In this document: one piece after another, positions 12,059 to 23,633 of the stretch
How the letters are laid out: each line of letters begins with the position of its first letter
Position numbering within the stretch: the stretch's first letter is position 1
NCBI GenBank assembly: GCA_033030425.1
Contig: JAUFSD010000001.1
Coordinates: 310,001 to 374,000, forward strand
Reading direction: 5' to 3'
DNA: 64,000 nucleotides
DNA from: Verpa conica
Lineage: Eukaryota; Ascomycota; Pezizomycetes; Pezizales; Morchellaceae
The notes under the pieces: model-generated
Seen by the model: the letters and a program-made list of their open reading frames with translations, nothing else
Databases searched by the model: none
What the model was told of the DNA's origin: nothing
Position numbers and translations under genes: made by a program

Positions 12059-13228
12059 ATTGTTGACGCCCCCCAGAAGAGGTCCCAACAAATGCAACAC
12101 TCTAATTGTGCAGGGTGATGATGCATGTGAATCTCCGAATGCCCCTCCCATCGCCCAGACACTCCCAGTGTGATGACTTGTCTATGCCTATCAACCGGAT
12201 CAATACCTGACCCGTGCCAGGCATCTCAGGAGACACCCCCATCTCGCGATGTCTCACAATCTCACTCGTCGCCGGTGGTTGGCCCCAAAGCCCTGCAGAT
12301 CCCCGAGCCGCAGGAACACGGATTAACCTTACGTCAACATCTTATCATGATGCCCGGATGGGGCTGTCAGAGGTGAGAACCGGCGGTTGGTCGCGGTTAC
12401 GTAGGGCGAGAGAAAAAGAAAGCAATAATTAATAATCAACTATCGTATGCCCGCCTTGTTCTGGTGCTATCGAGCCGAGGCGGTTCCTTGAATTTTATTG
12501 GCAGGAAAGAGCTGTTTCTAGAATATACAGGGGGCATTATATGCTTAACGGTAGTTTGCTGCCCCTATAGCAGGCTCTCTATTATAGAGCGAACACCCTA
12601 CCCGAGCAGGTATCAACACCCTGTATCCGGCGTGACCTCAATAGGACAGCTAGACAGGGGCAGTGAGTATAACTTGTCTGTAAATATTCGTGTATAGCAA
12701 ATAGAGGATTCGGGGAACTTCAGATATGACTACTAACGTAACGGGTGACAAACGTGACCTCTCCCCGCTGAAATTGAGCACCTTGCTACCATTCCCGCTG
12801 CACTTCTGTAGAGGACTGAGCGTTGCGACAACCCTCGCTAGGTGATATTCCCCGCCGAGGAATCCTTAGTTCTTGCTCATGCGGTAAACTACAAAAGCTG
12901 ATATTACCAACCTAGAAAATATATATATTCAGACGATGAAGCTGTCGCTTTAGCACTAATCTTCAAATCTGATGGAACTCTTATAGTAGTAAGTAATCTA
13001 TGATATCCAGTCCTTGGTAATTCTAATTTCTAGCTCTGCTACACCTCACCCAACCAGCGAGAATATGATCAGTGACCAGTAAAAATACATAACCACGCAC
13101 AAGAAATCGAAAAGGTAAAGACCCCGCCCATTTATTCCAAATGAGGGTATGTACACGCTAAGCTGAGACAGGTTGATGAAGCCATTACTAGTAATGCCAA
13201 TGCCACGTGGGATCCCAAGTCTCCCCAG

Positions 13229-13396
13229 AGGGACTGGTGAAATTCAGACCGTTGCCGAGAGCACGGTATGAGTATATTATACCAGTTACGGAAGTTTTGT
13301 TGGGTCTTACTGCCTCCTGACGTGTTATTTTGACCTCAAGAGGTATAGTTTAGCAAAGCCGTGCTCTGGGCAACGGTCTGAATTTCACCAGTCCCT
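13229..13396. mobile_element. Short inverted-repeat (fold-back/MITE-like) element
   Basis: Two 38-bp arms, 13229-13266 and 13359-13396, are inverted copies with a single mismatch. They surround a 92-bp spacer. The outer ends read AGGGACTGGTGAAATTCAGA and its complement. No open frame lies inside and no clear target duplication is visible. Such a structure fits a miniature inverted-repeat transposon or fold-back element. The high arm identity suggests it is young or maintained. Confidence 0.65.
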
Positions 13397-16300
13397 ACGG
13401 TATAATGGCCAGTGCGATCCTGCAGAAAGTCACATATACGACTTTAAAAATAATAGAAGCGACCTGGTCAGCCGTCATCGGTCAGACCTCTTTTAGTCCA
13501 GAAGGGATGTCATCGGGTGAGTTTTGGGACGTGCACAGACCACTTTTACTTGTCTTGAGGCTCGTTTGGGAGGCCTTACATACTTATCCGCTGGTAGCCA
13601 CTACTAACAATAGAACCATCTCCGATCCCTCTTGTTATATCAAAACCCTAACCAGGGAAAGTCTTTCTGCATCTATTACCAATAGTATGGAGCTGCTGGA
13701 TCCTATAGCTAGCACGGCGGTCAATACAGCATATGAGGGCGGGTGTTATAAAAAACCGTCGTTCAAAGTTCATCAATGGCTATTGGATTAGTAAAAGTTG
13801 TTATTTTTATCTTCTGATAATACCCAGGGGGGTTTTTTTTTTTTTTATATCAAGTGATTTTATTATTCTGGGTACAAAAATCTATAATACCCGGGGGTTT
13901 CCCCCATTTACTCTTATAACCTAACCCTCATTCCATTGCTTTCTCCCCCCGTAAAAGCTTTTCTACGGTCATACAATCCTCAAGATCTGAAAATGAGACC
14001 TCGCCTCGTAATTCAAGTCAACCTTGGGGAAAGTGAGCCAAAAGCTCTTCCGGAAACATTAGGCAAACCGCTTGATGTAGAATTTGACCCGCCGGTAGTA
14101 TCTGGGGCCTATCTAGTTTTCAAAAGTTGTGAATATTATAACTTAGCTATGAATTATAATGAAACTTACTAGTAATCACAGATATTAATCTAAGTGTTGT
14201 ATTATGGGTATTTAACTGGTATAGTGCCGGTATCAGCAGGTTTTTGGGTCTATGATATAGGAAGCTTTGCCTCTAGGAACGCATATTATAAAGGCAATGG
14301 GAAATCTTGCTGGAGTGAGTCATCCTAAGCCTACAATCAACCCACATCTTCTCTATTCTACCACACTAAGATATCTTGGACCGTAAGGCTCCATGTATTT
14401 ATTCATTCATATCGTGTAATTCGAGTGATACTTCGTGATAACTGCTATTTCAGTATATTATTGAACCAAGAGAATACATGTAGGTCAACTAGTGTTATCC
14501 CTTCGACTTCATCTACCAAGAATATATTATCGCCTCAATACACTTAAGGCTACGCAACAATGATGCAAAAAGATACACCCCTCTTTCTAGCCCCCATTTC
14601 CGAATTTTTCATATTATATAGAAAATACTCACAACTTAGTCCAACCCCTACCGAAACCAAGAGATTGGACAACTTAAAAACAAAGTCTCGTACTAACCCT
14701 CCTCCCCTGTCTAGTAGTAGCTTGGTGCCAGCCTCACCGCTGCATAGAGTAGTGTTCAAAAGGTCGAGTACTAGGGACTTAGTTCTACTACTATGAACCT
14801 AGGCACGTTTCCATCACTGATACCACAGTCTACGCCATACAGCATTCTGGAAACGCAAGTATGAGCCGGGCACGAGACTAGCCCGTATCATTACTCCGGG
14901 TGCCACAATTCAATCAGAGGAAAGGCTACTTCCTATGTGTATAGCCGGTCAGTTTTCTGCTTCTTTCCTTATACTTGGCCACAGCCCTAGCTTGATTATT
15001 GCTCTTGGATGCTTTGCCAAATCAATCGGCGTTGTAGACTTTTCTAGTGTTGCTTTATTGCTGTTGTGTAAGAATCCGGATGTGATGTGCTGGTAAGTTT
15101 TCCTGGAACGGTACTATCACAGTCGTATTAGCTAATGTACTCCCTAGAGAAAATATAGCTGTCTTCCTACTAACACAAGATACCGCGGCTGGCATTTTGA
15201 ATTGCTCTGCCGGGAGTGTTTTGGTGGTAGATATTATGGTTCCTAGTTGTCTTATCTGTTTACGCTTCACAAGTTTCCAGCGTTGGCCAAGAATATGCGG
15301 ATATTCGTTGAAATTTTTACCGATTTTAGATCTCTGTGAACAGTGAGCCTATCATATAGGTATCTGATCGACACCGCTAGAAAGTTTTTGGTATCTTCAT
15401 GGAAGAATATTTTGTATTGGCTACCCTTAAAGAGTGCCGGGTTTCTAAGGAGATACCAGAATTTGATCATGAGGGTCGCCAGTGGACCGATAAGAATGTG
15501 GGGTTTATTTCTCCTAGTATGGCGTAATAAGGCTAGAATGTGTTCTTGATTTGCTTTTTTGAGTGCTGAAACCTATTGAGATTGTGCGTCTATGTCGTAT
15601 CGCTTTATGGTAATATTGTTGGATCAATAGGTGATTGTATAACAGTGGGACCTCCGTAATTACTAATCCCTTTTGAAACCTCGAAAAGCACATGTAGTTT
15701 TTTCTTGTGACTTCCACTGCTGTCGATTGTGATAACCCAAGGTCACTGTTCGGTGCATACCAAGGGGAGGAGTTTTCGATTATTTGTCCGTACCCCCTAT
15801 TAGTGGGCTGTTTTTTCATCCATCACTGCAAAAGCCCATCCTTTAAGGCTGAGGGTATTCAGAATTAAGACCTTTCCACGGTAACCTAAGACAACGCCTC
15901 GGTATATATCCCCCCCGACCTATGCAATGAGCCAGCACAGCAGATTCGGTGCCTTCCGAGCCTATTGAATCGGTCAGTACTCAGCTTTCGTTGCAGGATT
16001 CAAGATATAGACCCAGCGGAGATAGAACTGTTCAGGTGTCTCATCCCTCCAGGGACATGGGGGTATCTCTAGCCATCGTTTCTCTTGGGAATCTCTGCCA
16101 ATCGGATGAGGGAATCATCAGTCTCGTGTATTTCCGTGGGATAGATTCGAGGCGTATCCACTCTCTTCTGCTGAGCTGGATAACCTTTCTGGTGGTTTGG
16201 TGGATGGATGAAGGTTTGCCTGAAAGCCCCCGAACAAAGCTTTGGGGCGGGTAACATTGGCTAGCACTCGGTTTTCGTGTGCGATTGATATGGCTATTTT

Positions 16301-16925
16301 TAAATATATTTTGAGAAAGGATTCTTTATTTCTTTGTATGATAGTGAATATAATATTTTTAAAAAAAACTCCGTTAGCTATAGTATACGTGGCGTATAGA
16401 CATAAATTGTCATTACAACATCACTACTGGAATAGTAGCTCTCTACAGGCTCGGTGCGGCACACGCTAGTAGACAAGGCTAAGTATTACTAGCCACATAG
16501 ACACCTGTCCTCTTAGAGTCATGTTCCAACTAAGATAATCTCTCTCCTGTTCCATTTACATAATATCATCCTGGTTTCTGTCTGGTCGAATTAGATCATT
16601 TTCTTAGACTTTCGATAGTAAAGAACACCAGACAGCCTACATTGGGTAACGAATCAGTCAATGTGCTTTTTTACCAGCCACACCTTTGTATAGATAAAGT
16701 ATAGGTGGAAGGCGCTGGGGAAGGCGCTGTGAATTAAAAGCACCTAGAATCTTCCACTAGCCAGAGTTTGTATGGCTAAAGGGAAGATCAATTGAGAGAA
16801 AGGCATTGTTTCCTCTAAATACAATATTACAGATGCCTTTATTCACCCTTTCTGCCCTTTTAAAGGGAAGAGAAAATGACACCTAAAAACTACAATTTTA
16901 TCTATATTATTATATTTGAACTCTC

Positions 16926-16988
16926 TATGAATTGAACCTGAAGCATTCACCGCATTTAACCCATCTACCAACTAGACCACTAGTTGGT
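16926..16988 (-). repeat. tRNA-like fragment (A and B boxes), possible SINE head or tRNA relic
   Basis: On the minus strand an A-box-like TGGTCTAGTTGG (16979-16968) is followed, at the spacing of a normal tRNA gene, by a B-box-like GGTTCAATTCA (16938-16928). Acceptor-stem pairing is poor, so this is not a convincing working tRNA. It could be a tRNA pseudogene or the head of a tRNA-derived SINE. Its 5' end overlaps a perfect 9-bp hairpin ACCAACTAG...CTAGTTGGT (16967-16988). Confidence 0.4.
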
Positions 16989-17737
16989 GTGCTTTCCTTC
17001 ACTTCATGCCACATATGAACCACTAAATCAATGGTCATAGGGATGGTAAAGGATGATATAAAGGATGACAATTGTATCTAAATGAGATGGAAATAGGATG
17101 GATACCAATGGGATGGCAACTGTAGGATAACAGCAGTACTGATGCTTTTGCACCAACCACCCCCCCTAAAGCAAATTCTTTTTCCCATGTCCTACCCTGC
17201 CTGTATGGTAAATTCCGATATTAATTCATTAACCACGGTTGTAGAGGCTACTATAGAAACGTAAATAAAATGAATTATACAACCAGTAGTAAGTTCATAG
17301 ACTAGCAAAATATAATACAGTGTAGATTCGGTCTATAATATTATTATTAGTCCTAAGCTTCAGAATATTAGTTATAGTTACAAATATATAGTATTTAGCA
17401 ACTAAGCCTACAAACTTATAGAGCCAGTTAGTTATAACCCAGTACTATACTTCAATACTCTCCCGGATAGAACACCTACTTTATAGCTAAATACTACGAC
17501 ATAAGTTATAAAACAGCCTAACTGACAGTAGAATCTATACAGCCCACCAGCAAACTCGAACTAAAACCAGCGAGAGAGTGAGCCATATACATGGATCATT
17601 GGTCTATTCTAAATACCTACTACTTCTATGATTAGACACACCCCCAAAAAGCGACTTCTACGAATCACCACGACACCGCTCGAAGGAACTTGAATACCAT
17701 TTTCCATACAAACACGGCATTCAATGGTGTTTCAAGT

Positions 17738-17747
17738 ACTATATAAC
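17738..17747 (+). promoter_or_regulatory. TATA box of the Lys/Glu-rich orphan gene
   Basis: ACTATATAAC lies about 75 bp before the start codon at 17821. A short imperfect inverted pair (ACTTGAATACCATT / AATGGTGTTTCAAGT) lies directly upstream. Confidence 0.4.
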
Positions 17748-17820
17748 CTGCCGTGCTGGGCCTCTTGTCAGCATATCCAACACAACACAGTACACTAACC
17801 ACCACTACAGTTGATAGAAC

Positions 17821-18201
17821 ATGTCTCAAAAAGCAAGTAGTTCAAAGAAGGAACCTAAGCGTAAGCTCGTGGAGGACCAGTCTAAGAGGAAGTATTACAC
17901 TACCGATAATGGGATAATGTTTATGAAGGATGAATACGGGGACTCGTATATATATCGGGAGGAGAAGGAGAAAGGGGAGGAGGAGGGGAAGAAGGGGAAG
18001 GGGAAGGAGAAAAGGAAGGAGAGGGAGGGAGGAGAGGAGAAGGAGGAGAGGAAGGAGAAGGAGGGAGGAAAGGAGAAGGAGAAGAGGAAGGAGAAGAAGA
18101 AGGAAGGAGGGGATATCAAAGGTAAAGGAAGGGCGAAGTCGGACTTGAAGAGCAAGGATAGAGATGTTAAATCCATTACTGAGATCAGCGACAAGGATTA
18201 A
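17821..18201 (+). CDS. Lys/Glu-rich low-complexity orphan protein
   Basis: A single-exon frame of 126 residues. The first 45 residues are of ordinary complexity (KRKYYTTDNGIMFMKDEYGD is recognisable as normal coding). Residues 47-97 are an almost pure Lys/Glu/Gly/Arg stretch encoded by a GA-rich microsatellite-like run. A mixed tail ending ITEISDKD follows. A good TATA box and a fair start context (GAACATGTC) support a real gene. I do not recognise a family. The charged region probably forms a disordered or single-helix segment. It may be a lineage-specific gene, and the GA tract suggests it is length-variable. Confidence 0.55.
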   Translation: MSQKASSSKKEPKRKLVEDQSKRKYYTTDNGIMFMKDEYGDSYIYREEKEKGEEEGKKGKGKEKRKEREGGEEKEERKEKEGGKEKEKRKEKKKEGGDIKGKGRAKSDLKSKDRDVKSITEISDKD

Positions 18202-18803
18202 ACAGAATAGAGACCGATAGCGAGCGTTTTGTATAACCCTTTGGGCACATTTTTTTATTATCCCTTTGTTGGCGTGAGATATTATACTTCTTTATGACTT
18301 GTTCTAGGGAAGGCCCCTAGACCTAGTACGTGTATTACTGAGAGATTATTCTACTAGGAAGTTTAGTCTAGAACTGAGTTTTTTTTTGTATAGTGGTGTA
18401 CTTTTGATTTCTTGCTCACCGATCACCACTTGGGCCTAATTTAGCCAGTGGGTTGCGCATGCTACATAATTTTAATTTTAGATATTTATTTTCAGCTGCT
18501 ATTCATGGCGTTTAAATCCCCTTGTGGTGTTTAGTATAGTACTTATATGGGTCTATCCTATAGTTACTCATCCTCCTGAAATATGCTGAATCTGATATCT
18601 ACTAAGAAAAACAAACAATAACTCCACCGAAGTGGATCTTGGGTTGAGCTAGCTTCTTTACTACCCCAATAGCTTATCCCCACCGTGATTCTAGAAATGA
18701 AAAATATATTCTGCTATCCGCTGACCCGCACCAAGCACTTCGTTACTCTGATATAAGGCCTGAAAAGCAGCAAGGTAAGTAATATCGCGAATACGTATTA
18801 CGA

Positions 18804-19016
18804 ACTAGTGTTTACATGATGATGATGGTGATGATTATTCATAAATACATGAAGCCCTAAGGCTAAGGTATTCGCACTGCACACTGCGCACTTAAAAATA
18901 AAAATAAAAACAAAAGAAAAGACAAAAATCCCCTCTGCCTATGCCTCGTCCTCAAACTTCCCAAATATCCTGGTCCTCTTATTCTACTTCTCCGCCTACT
19001 GCACTAGTGTTTACAT
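18804..19016 (-). mobile_element. SINE-like retro-insertion with 14-bp target duplication
   Basis: The 14-bp sequence ACTAGTGTTTACAT occurs at 18804-18817 and again at 19003-19016. The 185 bp between them read, on the minus strand, as a non-coding body ending in ATGTATTTATGAATAATC and then a tail of ATC triplets. Perfect target duplication plus a simple-repeat 3' tail is the mark of LINE-mobilised SINEs. The 3' part (AGTGTGCAGTGCGAATACC onward) recurs at 40430. I see no clear pol III boxes in the body. Confidence 0.75.
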
Positions 19017-19451
19017 AAGGCCGACTATTTTCCTACAAAACGCTACCCTAACCTAAGCCCTACCATTGCTCCCAAAAACTCCCTGGCTATAAAGCCACAG
19101 ATATCACAACCAAGTTATTCTTCGACCCCACAATTAGTGTGTTCTACGAAAAATGAGCACAGAGCCTCACAAAATACACTAGCCTACATCTAGGATGATG
19201 CTGAAGATCTCTTGTTTGAGCTACAAGCTAGGCAGAGTAGTAATCTCCATGTCACTTTGCTGTTACTTTATAGAGGGTGGTATATCTGTCTTGTTGTGTT
19301 ACCCATGGGTTTTTATACAAATACGTAGTTAGTATGTGGCCACCAGCGTATGAGTAACTTAGATTTATTTATCAGGTATTACTAAGAGTTTTGGTATTAT
19401 TTAAGCCAACAGCTTCCCGTGAGGCTAGGTCCTCCCAAGAAAGAAATATAC

Positions 19452-19502
19452 TCATAGTCCACTTAGTACTCATGATTGGTTCATTCATTCATAGTCCACT
19501 TA
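19452..19502 (+). mobile_element. Tail-only retro-insertion (about 23 bp) with 14-bp target duplication
   Basis: TCATAGTCCACTTA at 19452-19465 is repeated exactly at 19489-19502. Only about 23 bp lie between, starting GTACTCATGATTGG and ending in ATTC repeats. This matches the 3' end of the other retro-insertions of this window, so it is probably an extremely 5'-truncated copy. Confidence 0.65.
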
Positions 19503-19880
19503 CCCAACCCCGCCAACTATGCCAATCGAGTGATTTAGTATGACCAAAACCCACCACAATACCCAAATCCAGAAGGTCCTCTACATACTCTACATACTCT
19601 ACTCTATACACTTTATATTTTACATCTCCTACCCCACATAACTAAACTCGACTAAAGCTACTACATGTAGTACATACAAAACAACAGCCGCAAGCAACAA
19701 CCCCTACCTCGGCTCGGCCCCTCCCACCGCTCCAGCACCACCGAAGGGTTTCGGGACACACAACCGGCGTTTCACCACGCCCCACGAAACGATCGCTAAC
19801 TAACTAAATAGTTAGCTAGTCCCGGCACGCAGGGTCCGGCGTGTCCTCTCAGGCACAAACAGCTCAGCTCAGCAGAGATT

Positions 19881-19890
19881 ATTGCGCAAT
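19881..19890. promoter_or_regulatory. Perfect bZIP-type palindrome upstream of ATX1
   Basis: ATTGCGCAAT is a perfect 10-bp palindrome matching the C/EBP-type bZIP consensus, 280 bp upstream of the ATX1 start. A link to copper or stress control is inference. Confidence 0.3.
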
Positions 19891-20013
19891 CCTGCTCACA
19901 ACACCCGTGATAGGAGTAGTTGTAATCGCGTATATGAAACAGCCGCAAAACAAGCTCAATATTTCTCATCAGATTTGAAATCTGTTGTTAGGGGGTAGAG
20001 TAGAGTAGAGTAG

Positions 20014-20023
20014 CTATATAACC
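20014..20023 (+). promoter_or_regulatory. TATA box of ATX1
   Basis: CTATATAACC lies about 150 bp upstream of the ATX1 start, preceded by a GTAGA tandem run (19994-20012) and followed by a CT-rich leader (CTTCCTCCTCCTCC, about 20096-20122). Confidence 0.45.
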
Positions 20024-20170
20024 CTACACCCACTCACCCACCCTCAAAGAGAGAGAACCCTCATCTTATTTTACCCCACCACTACACACTACACTTCTTC
20101 CTCCTCCTCCTCCCTCCCCCCCGCTACGTAATCATCACTACATCTTCTACTACAACAACATAAACTCAAC

Positions 20171-20511
20171 ATGTCAGACCGCAACTACGAATTCCACGTC
20201 GCCATGTCCTGCGGCGGCTGCTCCGGCGCTGTGACCCGTGTTCTCACAAAACTCCAAGGTCTGTTATCTCCACCCCGCATCGCCTACCCCCCCTCCCCCC
20301 TCTTACTAAAATTAACAAAAAAAAAACAGGTGTCAAAGAATTCGACGTCTCGCTCGAGACCCAGACTGTTAAAGTCACAGCCGAACCTACCCTCGACTAT
20401 GAAAAAGTTCTAAACACCATCGGAAAGACCGGAAAGGCCATCAAAGATGGTGCGGAGATTGTTGATGGTCAAAAGATCGAAAAGTCGATTGAGCTTCAGG
20501 CTGCTGCTTAG
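20171..20511 (+). CDS. ATX1: Cytosolic copper chaperone, ATX1/HAH1 family
   Basis: Two exons, 20171-20258 and 20330-20511, with a 71-nt intron (GTCTGT...ACAG, branch TTACTAAA), give 89 residues. The single heavy-metal-associated domain carries the copper-binding loop MSCGGCSG (Cys14 and Cys17), followed by AVTRVLTKLQGVKEFDVSLE and the strand TVKVTAEP. It ends with a tail QKIEKSIELQAAA. In this family the protein hands Cu(I) to the Golgi copper ATPase. Family members run about 70-90 residues, so it is full length. The intron interrupts the Gly codon of LQG-VKEF, and read through, the frame would end with an unrelated tail. It converges on MLH3. Confidence 0.95.
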
Positions 20512-20894
20512 ATTTGGGGGAGGGGGGGGGTGATTTGTGGATAAGGGAGTTTGGGTGCTTTTTCTTTTCTTTTTCCTTTCTCTTTTATTCTCAAGGTCTG
20601 CGATTACATGTATCTAGACTATGTTGTTTAGCGAGCCGATAAGCGGAAATAGGTTAACAAAAAAAAAGAGCTTGTTAGAGCGTTTTTTGCATGCTATCTA
20701 TTTATACAAATTCTAGGCTCTTGAGTCCTCATATAGTGATCGGCTTTAGTGATCGACTTCAGAAAATACATCCCAGTAGTCCATACCCAACCCCACAAAT
20801 AACCCCACACCATCTATTATAATGTCCCTCATAAAGATCAACCAACCCATGCCTTATAACCTCTTCCCAAACGCCCAATAAAGCAAACCCAAAC
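20512..20894. other. Convergent space between ATX1 and MLH3
   Basis: A 3' flank with a G9 tract at 20522-20530 and T-rich runs (TTTTTCTTTTCTTTTTCC). No gene is seen. Confidence 0.6.
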
Positions 20895-23633
20895 CTAACC
20901 CTCATCTTCAACCTCTTTCTTACGCATCCACTTCTCAAAATCTTTCTTAAACCCCCCTCTCCCCTTTTCTATAAACTCCGGCACAGACGGAACCCTCAAA
21001 TCAACCAACGGAATCATACTCGGCCTCCCATGCGCACACTGAAACGGAAATCTGCAACTCGCCAGCTTCCCCATCAAAACCCTACACTCCTCCAACTCTA
21101 AGGGATCATTAAACATAATTGCGCTCCTACAAGCCTTGCTATTCACCATATCCACCAAGCCCCTCGGACATGACCCTATCCTCTTCACCCAGTCACCGCT
21201 GCCATGGTTGTGGGTATGGCTAGTACCCCGCCTCTCTGACAGCTCGTAGACGTGTTTCCGAATTATATCGACCGCGAGGTTGGGTTCATTCGCGCAGCGC
21301 TCTGAGATAACTGCGGGAAGGGAGTATATATGAAGTGATAGCTCTTCGTCTTTGGATGAGAGGCGGTAGTTGATATCCCATTCCTTAAATACGGATTCAT
21401 AACGGCGCATCAACTCCCACTCACGTTTAGTAACCTTGAAGACCAGAATCTTCTGTAGTGTTTTTGGAGCGTGCCGTTCCTCAACCGGAGGATCAGAGAC
21501 TTTGCATATCTCCGCGAACAGCGACTCGACCCTGACACGCTCATCTGCTGCGTGTTGATCGACTATGACTAGTAGTTCTGGCTCTTCTGCATTTTCGGCG
21601 TTGTTTGTAGTGATACCCTGCATTTTGATCAAGATGTATTTCTTGTCAACCTGAGCAATGACTTTAGCGTTTCGTAAACCGTGTTTAGTAAACTTTCCCA
21701 AAGTTGTTGAAGTCGCCTCCATGAATCCGTCAGTGCAATCATGAATGCACGAGTCTCCGGTTGACAGCTGTGCACCTGTTGTGAGTGAAGGGATTGGGGC
21801 TTCGGTAGGTTTGAAGACAGGGTTTTTCCAGTTCTATAAAAATGTAAGTAAATAGTAGTACCTAAGATATCTATCGTGTATTTACCTTCAATAGTTCTTC
21901 GACGAATGTTCCCTTGCTTGCTATGTCTACACTCTCATCTCTTCGTATTCTCTTGGAATTATCGCTGGGTTTTCCACTCTGAAATGATAGCGTAGAAATA
22001 GGTCTTTTTCGTCTAGTATATGAAGGCCGCACGGAATTCCCTCTCGTTGGAGCTGTATTCCCAGTTTTAGTATTAACCTGGAATGACTTCCTCGATATCG
22101 GGTTAGTCCATATGACATTTTGACCATCACTTTCTCCTAAATCATCTCTTGTTTTAGGTCCATTTCCCCCAAAACCAGGTGCCGCCGTTCCAGTAGAAGA
22201 AAAAACAGGAGCAGAGAACGTAAGCTCCTTCGTCTTAAGTCCCATCTCTTGCCTCCCATCCTCCTCCTTCGGATCCACCTTCGCTGATTTAACTCTACTC
22301 CACATTGCAAGCGCTCGTGGATCCCCATGAATACTTTCTGTCATAAAAGAACCGCTATTACCCTTAATGGTACTTAATGGTGTGTTGGATCTTGACTTTG
22401 CCTCCACTATTCCTCTCTGTATAGGTTCATCTGCTTCTGTACCCTCGGCATCCTTCCGGGTACTCATCGAAAACGGCCGGAAATGGTGCGTTTTAAGAAA
22501 TTCGCGAAGGAGCTTATTGAGAAGATTGACAACCGACTTAAGATGGTCACCTTCTAAGCCCGACTTTCCTTCTGTTCCACCCTCTCCGCCTAATACACTG
22601 ATATCGCCGCTTGCACATTCAATACGAAGGATAAACATTCCGTATTTCTCAACACCCTTCCTAGACTTTTTATTCTCCTCATCCTCAACAACACCAAACG
22701 ATGATGCTGCAAGTACGCGGTTGACCTCGGCGTGTAATAGCGTTGTAGCAGGTGGGAGCGGATGGTTATTTATATATAAAAACTGCAATCCTCTAGTCCC
22801 ACTGCCCCTCGTACAGATCCAGCCCTCAATTCCCACCCCCCCTTGCTGAGCCCTCACTCTCTCCCACCCCGACCCTATGACCTCCCTCCCATAAACCTGC
22901 CTTAGGACACTAATCTCCCAAGAGCCAAGATTCCCATCCTTCACTGTCAACCGTCGATTCCCATTATCATCTCTCACTATCGCACCAACCCCTTTGCCCT
23001 GTGGCGTTAGAAGAAGCTGTACGATCGTCCTATTGATATCCTCCCATTCCCGCTCCACACCTTCTTGCAGCCGCGCTTTAAAACGCACTGGCATATCACC
23101 CCATAAGCCCTCAATCCTCACAACAGTCCCTGCAGAGGTGAGCCGAAGGTGCTCTGGTGCGAGGCCGGTAAATACCGGTGTAGAGTAGGATATCCGAACG
23201 GTGTGCGTAGAGCGGTGTTCATGGTGGCGAGAAGTTAGCGTAAATAATGAATGCGTCGCCAGAGAACTCAGCGCCTGTCCTCGGAATCCAAATGTTGTAT
23301 GATTTGAGTTAGGTGGTGGAGGGTACTTTGATGTTGCTACGGATATTAGTCCCACTATCTCGCGTAGGGGGGGGGGGCTGAAGAGCAAGACACACCATAC
23401 ATTTTCCCCACCATGCTTACGTCCACCGGAGAAATCCCAACCCCATCATCCTCAACGACACAGCTATTCCGCAACAAGTTTGCCTGGACTCTGATATTCC
23501 TTGCGCCAGCATCTAGTGAGTTCTGAACCAGCTCCGAGATAGCGCCACTCAAGGTCGTAACGGCGAGAGTAGAGCGGAGACGGATAGCTACAGACTCTGG
23601 AAGCTGCTTGATTGTTGGAGCTTCGGCTGGCAT
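20895..23633 (-). CDS. MLH3: DNA mismatch-repair/meiotic endonuclease subunit MLH3
   Basis: Three exons, 23633-23396, 23336-21886 and 21833-20895, give 875 residues. Introns are 59 nt (GTGTGT...CCGTAG, containing a C11 tract) and 52 nt (GTAAAT...TTATAG). The N-terminus is a GHKL ATPase with ISELVQNSLDAGA (33-45), DDGVGI (62-67), TSK (81-83) and GFRGQAL (96-102). The C-terminal domain has the metal-binding endonuclease motif DQHAADER (655-662), ACRSAIMFND and CAHGRP (829-834). The exact DQHAADER form and the C-terminal pattern point to MLH3 rather than PMS1 or MLH1. With MLH1, MLH3 forms the nuclease that resolves meiotic crossovers and repairs some mismatches. I chose the Met at 23633, directly before the conserved start; an upstream in-frame Met at 23780 would add 49 low-similarity residues. 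GFRGQAL replaces the more usual GFRGEAL. Confidence 0.92.

Larger units (their letters stand above)
11984..17820. other. Gene-free interval with small element traces
   Basis: About 5.8 kb without a supported gene. It contains the FAD oxidoreductase promoter, the fold-back element at 13229-13396, the tRNA-like fragment at 16926-16988 and the promoter of the Lys/Glu-rich gene. Open frames at 13405-13791, 13936-14172 and 15949-16254 are of a length expected by chance and show no domain. Confidence 0.55.
18202..20170. other. Gene-free interval with retro-insertions and the ATX1 promoter
   Basis: It holds the SINE-like insertion 18804-19016, a tail-only insertion 19452-19502, a short CTACATA-type tandem run at 19579-19609, a palindrome CTAACTAAATAGTTAG near 19798, and the ATX1 promoter elements. 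No gene is seen. Confidence 0.6.

Noticed and set aside
12170..12376. Peptide PVVGPKALQ similar to PVIGPKALQ in the minus-strand frame at 43923-44141
   Set aside because: A nine-residue match between arbitrary frames is expected occasionally in a window this size, and flanking sequence does not align.
14394..14410. CATGTATTTATTCATTCAT resembling the tail of the retro-insertion family
   Set aside because: No target duplication can be found on either side, so insertion is not demonstrated.
15000..15830. Minus-strand frames including TVHRDLKS, recalling a kinase catalytic loop
   Set aside because: The invariant Asn after the loop and all other kinase motifs are missing, and the frame stops shortly after; a chance match.
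17688..17737. Imperfect inverted pair ACTTGAATACCATT / AATGGTGTTTCAAGT
   Set aside because: Too short and imperfect to call an element; it lies in a promoter and may be a factor site.
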